From the NCBI GenBank assembly GCA_949358305.1, contig CASHSZ010000091.1:164001-228000 (forward strand): a DNA stretch of 64,000 nt, read 5' to 3'. This stretch comes from Strigamia acuminata. Lineage: Eukaryota; Arthropoda; Chilopoda; Geophilomorpha; Linotaeniidae. The translations under genes were made by a program, and so were the position numbers. Shown piece after piece: positions 26,101 to 36,413 of the stretch (position 1 is the stretch's first letter; each line of letters opens with the position of its first letter). Under the pieces are notes generated by a model. The model was not told where the DNA came from. It did not search any database and saw only the letters and a program-made list of their open reading frames with translations.

Positions 26101-29100
26101 ATGGCTACATTATCCGCTGCTGATCTCGAGGAAAAGGAGGTCATTTGGAAAGCAAAGGCTCAAGGAGCCGAGGATCTGCTGGGATCTTCAGTCAACATTC
26201 TAGACGGAGGAGAGCTGGAAGCCATGCAAATAACGGTTGACCAGCAATTGAGTGATCTCGCCGACGAATTGAAAGCTCTTAAAGACGAGTCAAAAAGAGA
26301 GGACTATTTAGCGGGGCTTCAACGAATTGAAGACATTAGAACCAGAGTAAATTTATTGAAGCAAAGAGCAAAAGTGTCTGGAAAAATGGCAGGGCAATTT
26401 GGTTCCCATCCGGGACAGAATTCCAGTTTAAACCAGACGTCCGCTTCATCTAGGAGAAACACGAGATTGCCGAAAACCGACATTGCCAAATTTAGTGGCG
26501 ATGCAACTGAATATAGAGGTTTTGCGAATTTATTCGAATCAGCAGTTGATCAGAACACGGAGCTTTCGAACGTGGAAAAGCTTATATATCTGAGGTCATG
26601 CTGCACTGGGGCTGCAGAATCCGCAATCAAGTCGTACCCAATAACTGATGACGCCTACCCATTAGCGAAAAACACATTGGAGAGTCTATTCGGTTCTGAA
26701 AACACGCAGAGAAATGCTATTTCAAAGATGATTAGGGAGTCGAAACCCGTTTTCGATCTCTACCCAATCGAGCCACTCAAAGCTCTATTCACGTCATTGG
26801 CATCTGCTGTCCGGACCATGGCGCAACTGTCTGTGTCAGTTGACACTACTGGAACGTACCTTATTCCAGAACTACTTAGAAAATTTCCACCGGAGATCTC
26901 CCAACGTTTTTACCGAAAGCATCAAGGAAAAGTTGATGATGTTAACGTTTTTCTGGACTTCGTAGCAACCGAGATACAACTGGCTGAATTGTCGGAAGAA
27001 AGCGTTCTCCTTAAGCGCGCTCATCTGAAGAAGTCAGAAAAATTTGAGAAAACTTCAAAGGAAACAAGAGAAAGACCAACTGGAACCATGTCCTCATTCG
27101 TGACTTCCGAGAATGGAAAATTGAGTATGAATTCCAAGTCAAATCCAAACCGCAAACCCGCCTGCGCTTATTGTGATGGTGATCACGCACACGCAAATTG
27201 TGATGCGGATCTCGATGTACCAGCGAGGATCGAAATAGTGAAGAAGAAACGACTTTGTTTCAACTGCTTGAGATATAACCACACAGCCAAAGAATGTACC
27301 GTGAAGTTTTGTTGTCGCTTGTGTGGTGGAAGACATCACACATCGATCTGCAACAAAAACAACAAAGAAAAAGCGATTACACCAAAAGAAGAAAACGTGT
27401 CTACTAATGTATCGCTTACCGAGTCGGTGGAGATTCAACTGATGGTCTTCACTGCTCTTTTTGTGAAGAAAAATGGAGACATGTACCCCGTCCGCGGATT
27501 ACTAGATCCAGGAAGTCATCGCTCCTACGTCACGAAGAGACTAGTAAATAAATTCCGGATGCAAAAGATCGAGACACTACACACGATGACACAGTGTCTG
27601 CTCAACAAAAAGCCAGTTCCGACGACACATGATGTCTTTAGATTCGAACTGCAATCAAGACACGGAACGGAAAAGACATCAATCCTTGCATTAGAAACCG
27701 ACACGCTCCCGAAAGTCAAAGGGATAATTGGAGCAGAAGCCATAAAGCAGGTCCAATCACTCGGACTTGAGATGGCTGAGATACATCCGTCAGAATCGGA
27801 AGACATTGACGTCTTATTAGGAAGCAACGCATGGTGGAAGATTTGTCAAGGTGGAAGCCGAAAAATCAACGACGAGTTGGGATTAATGCAGACAATTTTT
27901 GGGTGGATTCTAAACGGTCGACTGAGACCAAACAACCCGCTTGAAGAAAACATGGCAGCGTGCAACATTTCTTGCATGGCGGTCGAGTCCAAAGAAGAAG
28001 TGATCTCAAATCAACCTGAAAATGACGAAAACAAAATAGTCCAGTTAATTCCGAAATCACCGTCCGACATGAATGGCGAACCCGGTGTGAATAAACAGAC
28101 AGACGTCACACTTTCTTGTTTTGCCGCGAGCCTCTCCAGTGGTCTGGAGAAAGAGGAACTGGATACCACCCTCCAAAAAACGAAAAAGTCGTTCAAGGAT
28201 GGAGGATTGGCCAACAGAACTTCAAGCTCGGACATGAAGCCGGAATTACGAGGGCGAAATCAGTCGGAGTCACTGAGAAAGAAAGCAAACCAAGTGCCCA
28301 GTTTACCCAAATTGTGTGCAATCTTGAGATGGACCGGAGAATTGATTTTCAATTTCTGGAAAAAGAAAAATGTCTTATCGAACAATCAAAGAGGAATTCA
28401 CCTTATCCTTGGTCCAATGTATGCTGGGAAAACGACCAAGTTATTGAAGATCTTAGAAAAAGAAGAGAAGACGTCGTCCTTGCTCATTAAGCACTCCAAT
28501 GACGAACGTTACAGTAAATCCGAAGTCGTGACCCACGATGGTCATCGACGAGAAGCAATCGCGACCAGTAGCCTAACCAATGCTGTGAAAAAAACGAAAT
28601 TAGTGAAGACAATCGGAATTGATGAAGGACAGTTTTTTCCCGACATTTTTACTTTTTCAAATGAAATGGCTGAGCAAAAGAAAAAGGTAATAGTCGCCGC
28701 ATTAGACGTCGATTTCAAGAGGAAGCCATTTGATCAGATATCCAAGTTAGTTCCACTAGCCGAGTCTGTTGTGAAACTACAAGCAAAATGTTATTTTTGC
28801 GGAGATAAAGCTGAATTTTCAAGACGAATTTCGCACGAAACCAGAGTCAAGGTGATAGGAGGGATCGACAAATACAAACCAACCTGTCGAGTATGTTTCT
28901 CAAAGCCCATGGAGTCAGTAGAGACAAAAAGGAAAATCATCAACGGAATTATTCGACTTAGTTGTATGATTGTCAACCGAAGAATACCTCCGTGGATACC
29001 ATATTTGATCCGTCAAAGAATCTTGCCATCCAGAGTGAAATACAAAAAGGTGAAAGAGGTCTCCCAAATATTATCATCAAAGACCAGAAGTAATCAAACT

Positions 29101-29106
29101 AAATGA
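26101..29106 (+). CDS. BEL/Pao Gag-protease fused to a TK1-type thymidine kinase
   Basis: 1001-residue polyprotein. The ATG at 26101 is chosen because the frame opens only nine bases earlier with GTG and because the ATG has A at -3 and G at +4. Residues 1-100 are helical and charged. About 120-290 match the Pao-type Gag domain (DUF1759: LPKTDIAKFSG, then the LFESAVDQN region). Three zinc knuckles follow: C358/H362/C367 with C355, C386-C389-H394-C399, and C405-C408-H412-C417. A retropepsin-like A17 region spans about 440-610, with LLDPGS at 467-472, VLLG at 571-574 and GWILNG at 601-606. The usual catalytic DSG/DTG is DPG (469-471), so activity is doubtful. Residues 611-763 are an unrecognised linker. 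Residues 764-936 are a thymidine kinase, then a basic 65-residue tail. RT, RNase H and integrase are missing. The kinase is not set off by a stop or frameshift, so it is made as a Gag fusion unless processed. Function in dTMP supply is inferred. Confidence 0.93.
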   Translation: MATLSAADLEEKEVIWKAKAQGAEDLLGSSVNILDGGELEAMQITVDQQLSDLADELKALKDESKREDYLAGLQRIEDIRTRVNLLKQRAKVSGKMAGQFGSHPGQNSSLNQTSASSRRNTRLPKTDIAKFSGDATEYRGFANLFESAVDQNTELSNVEKLIYLRSCCTGAAESAIKSYPITDDAYPLAKNTLESLFGSENTQRNAISKMIRESKPVFDLYPIEPLKALFTSLASAVRTMAQLSVSVDTTGTYLIPELLRKFPPEISQRFYRKHQGKVDDVNVFLDFVATEIQLAELSEESVLLKRAHLKKSEKFEKTSKETRERPTGTMSSFVTSENGKLSMNSKSNPNRKPACAYCDGDHAHANCDADLDVPARIEIVKKKRLCFNCLRYNHTAKECTVKFCCRLCGGRHHTSICNKNNKEKAITPKEENVSTNVSLTESVEIQLMVFTALFVKKNGDMYPVRGLLDPGSHRSYVTKRLVNKFRMQKIETLHTMTQCLLNKKPVPTTHDVFRFELQSRHGTEKTSILALETDTLPKVKGIIGAEAIKQVQSLGLEMAEIHPSESEDIDVLLGSNAWWKICQGGSRKINDELGLMQTIFGWILNGRLRPNNPLEENMAACNISCMAVESKEEVISNQPENDENKIVQLIPKSPSDMNGEPGVNKQTDVTLSCFAASLSSGLEKEELDTTLQKTKKSFKDGGLANRTSSSDMKPELRGRNQSESLRKKANQVPSLPKLCAILRWTGELIFNFWKKKNVLSNNQRGIHLILGPMYAGKTTKLLKILEKEEKTSSLLIKHSNDERYSKSEVVTHDGHRREAIATSSLTNAVKKTKLVKTIGIDEGQFFPDIFTFSNEMAEQKKKVIVAALDVDFKRKPFDQISKLVPLAESVVKLQAKCYFCGDKAEFSRRISHETRVKVIGGIDKYKPTCRVCFSKPMESVETKRKIINGIIRLSCMIVNRRIPPWIPYLIRQRILPSRVKYKKVKEVSQILSSKTRSNQTK
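28390..28908 (+). other. Thymidine kinase domain (TK1 type) captured in the ORF
   Basis: Residues 764-936 of the polyprotein. The order of motifs is that of cytosolic TK1: P-loop GPMYAGKT (771-778, with the Lys and Thr that bind phosphate), DERY (801-804), THDG (811-814), IDEGQFFPD (840-848, with the catalytic Glu842), ALDVDFKRKPF (867-877), LVPLAESVVKL (883-893), and a lasso with zinc cysteines C897, C900, C929 and C932 around VIGGIDKY (918-925). No catalytic or zinc residue is lost. The enzyme phosphorylates thymidine to dTMP using ATP. It is unlike the multisubstrate dNK family of Drosophila. Poxvirus-type TK is of the same fold, so the donor may be host or virus; a tree is needed to say which. 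Confidence 0.93.
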
Positions 29107-29141
29107 TGGGTTGTTCGCACTTTCTTTTCGCCGGCAATCTA
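29107..29141 (+). other. Spacer before 3' LTR, without a polypurine tract
   Basis: Only 35 bases separate the stop codon from the 3' LTR. They are T/C-rich (TTTCTTTTCGCC) and end CAATCTA. A working LTR element normally has a purine run of ten or more just here to prime plus-strand synthesis; none is present. Confidence 0.7.
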
Positions 29142-30499
29142 TGTTGCTAGCAACATAAAGGAAAGTTGCTAAACGTCTTAAAAATTAGTCATCTGGAATT
29201 ATTAAAAAGGGTTTTTAATATTTATCTTAGATTGGGAATTTAATTAGACACTTATTTGAATATAAGTCTTCTTTGAGTTAGTTTGAGTGAATTTCTCAGT
29301 ACTGGTTGATCTGACCGGATAAATCTGGGAAGAAAAGAGTTTTTACATTAGTTATTTATCCACTTAGAATTTATTTTCTATCTTGTTTACCTGTGTTATG
29401 CATGTTTTGATGTTTCCAAGTGTTTTCCTGTTTCCAGTCCACTATTGTCAATGTAGTGACAAGGTGTAATGATGCTCTCAGACAGCAAAAGGGTACTAGA
29501 ATGAGAAATGTATGTTATTATCAGTTTTAAGCTGTTTCAATCAATTTCTGTGAGTTTTCTGTATATTACTAACCAATTAAGCGTTTTGTTAACTTAGATT
29601 GTGTGTAGCCTGTCTAGTGAGCTAATTTCAAGCCTTTTTATCCTCCTGCAAGTGATCTCTGTTTACATTGTCGGCCATTACTGTGGGAGTGGTCTACTTG
29701 TATCTGTAAAGAGAGGAGATAATGTTTAATCCCAAAGAGTTTTTGTGGGTTCTGATTAATAATTAATCACTTAATTATTATGCAATGTAAAAGTGTTAAG
29801 TTTGAGATTTATCTGTGTTGATTTATAACTTAACTTCTGCACTTACTGTAAAGTTGCCAGCTCATTGGTCTAAAATGTCTTTACTTATTCTTTTCTCTAT
29901 TTTATGAGTTGTTCAGTGTGTTTTAGAGTGAATAATTTAGTTCTCAACGAGCATTGTGGTTAGAGACTGTTGTTAATGTATACTTTTGCATTTAATGTCA
30001 AATACTTGCTGTTAGGCTTATGTGTTTTCAACTATTAACTTCTACGGTAGTTTTGTTGTGCCAGCAGTACTTATTTCTCTTTACAAGCACTTAGAGACCT
30101 CTGTAACTTTAAGTGCAAGTGTCCTTATACAATGTGGAGATAGTTACACTTGTTGTTTCTTATTATTGTTAAAGTGTGACTTCTTTGTAATATCCTCGTG
30201 ATTCAATTGTAGTAGTCTTGTTAAGAATTTAGAGAATAAAATGGTTGCTTTTTATTTCTCTCCAAGTCTCATTTCTCTATACAACCAGAAAGCAATGTGC
30301 AGTGAGTAGAAAAATCCTCCTTCCTCCTCCTTGAACTCACCAGTGGCAGATCATCATGTGAAGCAGCAAGTTCAAGTCCAGTGTTTGCATTTCTTCAAGT
30401 CTTTGGCCAACTTCTGTGTATCAATTTTAGCCAAGCAGCAGTCAAGTATTGCCGCCCCTCCTTCTGGCCTGGTTGTCGCCTGCGACCTTGCCAGAAACA
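29142..30499 (+). repeat. 3' LTR of the TK-carrying BEL-like element
   Basis: 1358 bp, constant offset of 5219 from the 5' LTR and no difference seen. It ends AGAAACA and is followed by the AGTC target duplication and the rest of the broken satellite monomer. The short frame crossing its right end into satellite DNA is not a gene. Confidence 0.93.
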
Positions 30500-30503
30500 A
30501 GTC
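30500..30503. repeat. Target site duplication AGTC, right
   Basis: AGTC directly after the CA end of the 3' LTR, continuing as TATTCTCCC in the register of the interrupted A monomer. Confidence 0.9.
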
Positions 30504-33500
30504 TATTCTCCCAAATCATCGGTTAAATGTTTCTAAAACTTACATTGGAGCCTTCTACTAAGGTTTAAACACTATTTCTGAACATTCAGAGACATTGGTC
30601 TTGTGGTGTTTGTGCTAAGTCAACTGTGATGAGATCAAAAGTCTATTCTCCCAAATCATCGGTTGAATGTTTCTAAAACTTACATTGGAGCCTTCTACTA
30701 AGGTTTAAACACTATTTCTGAACATTCAGAGACATTGGTCTTGTGGTGTTTGTGCTAAGTCAACTGTGATGAGATCAAAAGTCTATTCTCCCAAATCATT
30801 GGTTGGATGTTTCTAAAACTTACATTGGAGCCTTCTACTAAGGTTTAAACACTATTTCTGAACATTCAGAGACATTGGTCTTGTGGTGTTTGTGCTAAGT
30901 CAACTGTGATGAGATCAAAAGTCTATTCTCCCAAATCATCGGTTGAATGTTTCTAAAACTTACATTGGAGCCTTCTACTAAGGTTTAAACACTATTTCTG
31001 AACATTCAGAGACATTGGTCTTGTGGTGTTTGTGCTAAGTCAACTGTGATGAGATCAAAAGTCTATTCTCCCAAATCATCGGTTAAATGTTTCTAAAACT
31101 TACATTGGAGCCTTCTACTAAGGTTTAAACACTATTTCTGAACATTCAGAGACATTGGTCTTGTGGTGTTTGTGCTAAGTCAACTGTGATGAGATCAAAA
31201 GTCTATTCTCCCAAATCATCGGTTGAATGTTTCTAAAACTTACATTGGAGCCTTCTACTAAGGTTTAAACACTATTTCTGAACATTCAGAGACATTGGTC
31301 TTGTGGTGTTTGTGCTAAGTCAACTGTGATGAGATCAAAAGTCTATTCTCCCAAATCATCGGTTAAATGTTTCTAAAACTTACATTGGAGCCTTCTACTA
31401 AGGTTTAAACACTATTTCTGAACATTCAGAGACATTGGTCTTGTGGTGTTTGTGCTAAGTCAACTGTGATGAGATCAAAAGTCTATTCTCCCAAATCATC
31501 GGTTGAATGTTTCTAAAACTTACATTGGAGCCTTCTACTAAGGTTTAAACACTATTTCTGAACATTCAGAGACATTGGTCTTGTGGTGTTTGTGCTAAGT
31601 CAACTGTGATGAGATCAAAAGTCTATTCTCCCAAATCATTGGTTGGATGTTTCTAAAACTTACATTGGAGCCTTCTACTAGGGTTTAAACACTATTTCTG
31701 AACATTCAGAGACATTGGTCTTGTGGTGTTTGTGCTAAGTCAACTGTGATGAGATCAAAAGTCTATTCTCCCAAATCATCGGTTGAATGTTTCTAAAACT
31801 TACATTGGAGCCTTCTACTAAGGTTTAAACACTATTTCTGAACATTCAGAGACATTGGTCTTGTGGTGTTTGTGCTAAGTCAACTGTGATGAGATCAAAA
31901 GTCTATTCTCCCAAATCATTGGTTGGATGTTTCTAAAACTTACATTGGAGCCTTCTACTAAGGTTTAAACACTATTTCTGAACATTCAGAGACATTGGTC
32001 TTGTGGTGTTTGTGCTAAGTCAACTGTGATGAGATCAAAAGTCTATTCTCCCAAATCATCGGTTGGATGTTTCTAAAACTTACATTGGAGCCTTCTACTA
32101 AGGTTTAAACACTATTTCTGAACATTCAGAGACATTGGTCTTGTGGTGTTTGTGCTAAGTCAACTGTGATGAGATCAAAAGTCTATTCTCCCAAATCATT
32201 GGTTGGATGTTTCTAAAACTTACATTGGAGCCTTTTACTAAGGTTTAAACACTATTTCTGAACATTCAGAGACATTGGTCTTGTGGTGTTTGTGCTAAGT
32301 CAACTGTGATGAGATCAAAAGTCTATTCTCCCAAATCATCGGTTAAATGTTTCTAAAACTTACATTGGAGCCTTCTACTAAGGTTTAAACACTATTTCTG
32401 AACATTCAGAGACATTGGACTTGTGGTGTTTGTGCTAAGTCAACTGCGATGTGAAATGAGCTCAAAATTTTTTTTTCAAAATTTATTGCTTGGGTGTTGC
32501 TAAAACTTATATTGAAGGCTTCTACTAAGGTTTAAACACTATTTCTGAACATACAGAGACATTGGACTTGTGGTGTTTGTGCTAAGTCAACTGTGATGAG
32601 ATCAAAAGTCTATTCTCCCAAATCATCGGTTGAATGTTTCTAAAACTTACATTGGAGCCTTCTACTAAGGCTTAAACACTATTTCTGAACATTCAGAGAC
32701 ATTGGTCTTGTGGTGTTTGTGCTAAGTCAACTGTGATGAGATCAAAAGTCTATTCTCCCAAATCATCGGTTGGATGTTTCTAAAACTTACATTGGAGCCT
32801 TCTACTAAGGTTTAAACACTATTTCTGAACATTCAGAGACATTGGTCTTGTGGTGTTTGTGCTAAGTCAACTGTGATGAGATCAAAAGTCTATTCTCCCA
32901 AATCATCGGTTGAATGTTTCTAAAACTTACATTGGAGCCTTCTACTAAGGTTTAAACACTATTTCTGAACATTCAGAGACATTGGTCTTGTGGTGTTTGT
33001 GCTAAGTCAACTGTGATGAGATCAAAAGTCTATTCTCCCAAATCATCGGTTGGATGTTTCTAAAACTTACATTGGAGCCTTCTACTAAGGTTTAAACACT
33101 ATTTCTGAACATTCAGAGACATTGGTCTTGTGGTGTTTGTGCTAAGTCAACTGTGATGAGATCAAAAGTCTATTCTCCCAAATCATCGGTTGGATGTTTC
33201 TAAAACTTACATTGGAGCCTTCTACTAAGGTTTAAACACTATTTCTGAACATTCAGAGACATTGGTCTTGTGGTGTTTGTGCTAAGTCAACTGTGATGAG
33301 ATCAAAAGTCTATTCTCCCAAATCATTGGTTGGATGTTTCTAAAACTTACATTGGAGCCTTCTACTAAGGTTTAAACACTATTTCTGAACATTCAGAGAC
33401 ATTGGTCTTGTGGTGTTTGTGCTAAGTCAACTGTGATGAGATCAAAAGTCTATTCTCCCAAATCATCGGTTAAATGTTTCTAAAACTTACATTGGAGCCT

Positions 33501-36413
33501 TCTACTAAGGTTTAAACACTATTTCTGAACATTCAGAGACATTGGTCTTGTGGTGTTTGTGCTAAGTCAACTGTGATGAGATCAAAAGTCTATTCTCCCA
33601 AATCATCGGTTGGATGTTTCTAAAACTTACATTGGAGCCTTCTACTAAGGTTTAAACACTATTTCTGAACATTCAGAGACATTGGTCTTGTGGTGTTTGT
33701 GCTAAGTCAACTGTGATGAGATCAAAAGTCTATTCTCCCAAATCATCGGTTAAATGTTTCTAAAACTTACATTGGAGCCTTCTACTAAGGTTTAAACACT
33801 ATTTCTGAACATTCAGAGACATTGGTCTTGTGGTGTTTGTGCTAAGTCAACTGTGATGAGATCAAAAGTCTATTCTCCCAAATCATCGGTTGAATGTTTC
33901 TAAAACTTACATTGGAGCCTTCTACTAAGGTTTAAACACTATTTCTGAACATTCAGAGACATTGGTCTTGTGGTGTTTGTGCTAAGTCAACTGTGATGAG
34001 ATCAAAAGTCTATTCTCCCAAATCATTGGTTGGATGTTTCTAAAACTTACATTGGAGCCTTCTACTAAGGTTTAAACACTATTTCTGAACATTCAGAGAC
34101 ATTGGACTTCTGGTGTTTATGCTAAGTCAACTGCGATGTGAAATGAGCTCAAAATTTTTTTTTCAAAATTTATTGCTTGGGTGTTGCTAAAACTTATATT
34201 GAAGGCTTCTACTAAGGTTTAAACACTATTTCTGAACATACAGAGACATTGGACTTGTGGTGTTTGTGCTAAGTCAACTGTGATGAGATCCAAAGTCTAT
34301 TCTCCCAAATCATCGGTTGAATGTTTCTAAAACTTACATTGGAGCCTTCTACTAAGGTTTAAACACTATTTCTGAACATTCAGAGACATTGGTCTTGTGG
34401 TGTTTGTGCTAAGTCAACTGTGATGAGATCAAAAGTCTATTCTCCCAAATCATCGGTTGGATGTTTCTAAAACTTACATTGGAGCCTTCTACTAAGGTTT
34501 AAACACTATTTCTGAACATTCAGAGACATTGGTCTTGTGGTGTTTGTGCTAAGTCAACTGTGATGAGATCAAAAGTCTATTCTCCCAAATCATCGGTTGA
34601 ATGTTTCTAAAACTTACATTGGAGCCTTCTACTAAGGTTTAAACACTATTTCTGAACATTCAGAGACATTGGTCTTGTGGTGTTTGTGCTAAGTCAACTG
34701 TGATGAGATCAAAAGTCTATTCTCCCAAATCATCGGTTGGATGTTTCTAAAACTTACATTGGAGCCTTCTACTAAGGTTTAAACACTATTTCTGAACATT
34801 CAGAGACATTGGTCTTGTGGTGTTTGTGCTAAGTCAACTGTGATGAGATCAAAAGTCTATTCTCCCAAATCATCGGTTGGATGTTTCTAAAACTTACATT
34901 GGAGCCTTCTACTAAGGTTTAAACACTATTTCTGAACATTCAGAGACATTGGTCTTGTGGTGTTTGTGCTAAGTCAACTGTGATGAGATCAAAAGTCTAT
35001 TCTCCCAAATCATCGGTTAAATGTTTCTAAAACTTACATTGGAGCCTTCTACTAAGGTTTAAACACTATTTCTGAACATTCAGAGACATTGGTCTTGTGG
35101 TGTTTGTGCTAAGTCAACTGTGATGAGATCAAAAGTCTATTCTCCCAAATCATCGGTTGGATGTTTCTAAAACTTACATTGGAGCCTTCTACTAAGGTTT
35201 AAACACTATTTCTGAACATTCAGAGACATTGGTCTTGTGGTGTTTGTGCTAAGTCAACTGTGATGAGATCAAAAGTCTATTCTCCCAAATCATTGGTTGG
35301 ATGTTTCTAAAACTTACATTGGAGCCTTCTACTAAGGTTTAAACACTATTTCTGAACATTCAGAGACATTGGTCTTGTGGTGTTTGTGCTAAGTCAACTG
35401 TGATGAGATCAAAAGTCTATTCTCCCAAATCATCGGTTAAATGTTTCTAAAACTTACATTGGAGCCTTCTACTAAGGTTTAAACACTATTTCTGAACATT
35501 CAGAGACATTGGTCTTGTGGTGTTTGTGCTAAGTCAACTGTGATGAGATCAAAAGTCTATTCTCCCAAATCATCGGTTGGATGTTTCTAAAACTTACATT
35601 GGAGCCTTCTACTAAGGTTTAAACACTATTTCTGAACATTCAGAGACATTGGTCTTGTGGTGTTTGTGCTAAGTCAACTGTGATGAGATCAAAAGTCTAT
35701 TCTCCCAAATCATCGGTTAAATGTTTCTAAAACTTACATTGGAGCCTTCTACTAAGGTTTAAACACTATTTCTGAACATTCAGAGACATTGGTCTTGTGG
35801 TGTTTGTGCTAAGTCAACTGTGATGAGATCAAAAGTCTATTCTCCCAAATCATCGGTTGGATGTTTCTAAAACTTACATTGGAGCCTTCTACTAAGGTTT
35901 AAACACTATTTCTGAACATTCAGAGACATTGGTCTTGTGGTGTTTGTGCTAAGTCAACTGTGATGAGATCAAAAGTCTATTCTCCCAAATCATCGGTTGA
36001 ATGTTTCTAAAACTTACATTGGAGCCTTTTACTAAGGTTTAAACACTATTTCTGAACATTCAGAGACATTGGTCTTGTGGTGTTTGTGCTAAGTCAACTG
36101 TGATGAGATCAAAAGTCTATTCTCCCAAATCATCGGTTAAATGTTTCTAAAACTTACATTGGAGCCTTCTACTAAGGTTTAAACACTATTTCTGAACATT
36201 CAGAGACATTGGTCTTGTGGTGTTTGTGCTAAGTCAACTGTGATGAGATCAAAAGTCTATTCTCCCAAATCATCGGTTGAATGTTTCTAAAACTTACATT
36301 GGAGCCTTCTACTAAGGTTTAAACACTATTTCTGAACATTCAGAGACATTGGTCTTGTGGTGTTTGTGCTAAGTCAACTGTGATGAGATCAAAAGTCTAT
36401 TCTCCCAAATCAT

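Larger units (their letters stand above)
23923..30499 (+). mobile_element. BEL/Pao-type LTR retrotransposon carrying thymidine kinase, no RT
   Basis: Complete 6577-bp insertion: 1358-bp 5' LTR, primer-site-like sequence, 820-bp leader, one ORF of 1001 codons, 35-bp spacer, 1358-bp 3' LTR, flanked by AGTC duplications inside a satellite monomer. The Gag and protease belong to the BEL/Pao group. Reverse transcriptase, RNase H and integrase are absent. A TK1-like thymidine kinase occupies their place in the same reading frame. It should be non-autonomous, with reverse transcription and integration supplied in trans by a related full element; that partner is not in the window. The LTRs look identical over 1358 bp and the ORF is unbroken, so the insertion is recent and could still be mobilised. 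Confidence 0.93.

Noticed and set aside
27011-28976. Reverse-strand and shifted frames over the Gag-TK ORF
   Set aside because: They are shadows of the long plus-strand ORF, whose domains are clear.
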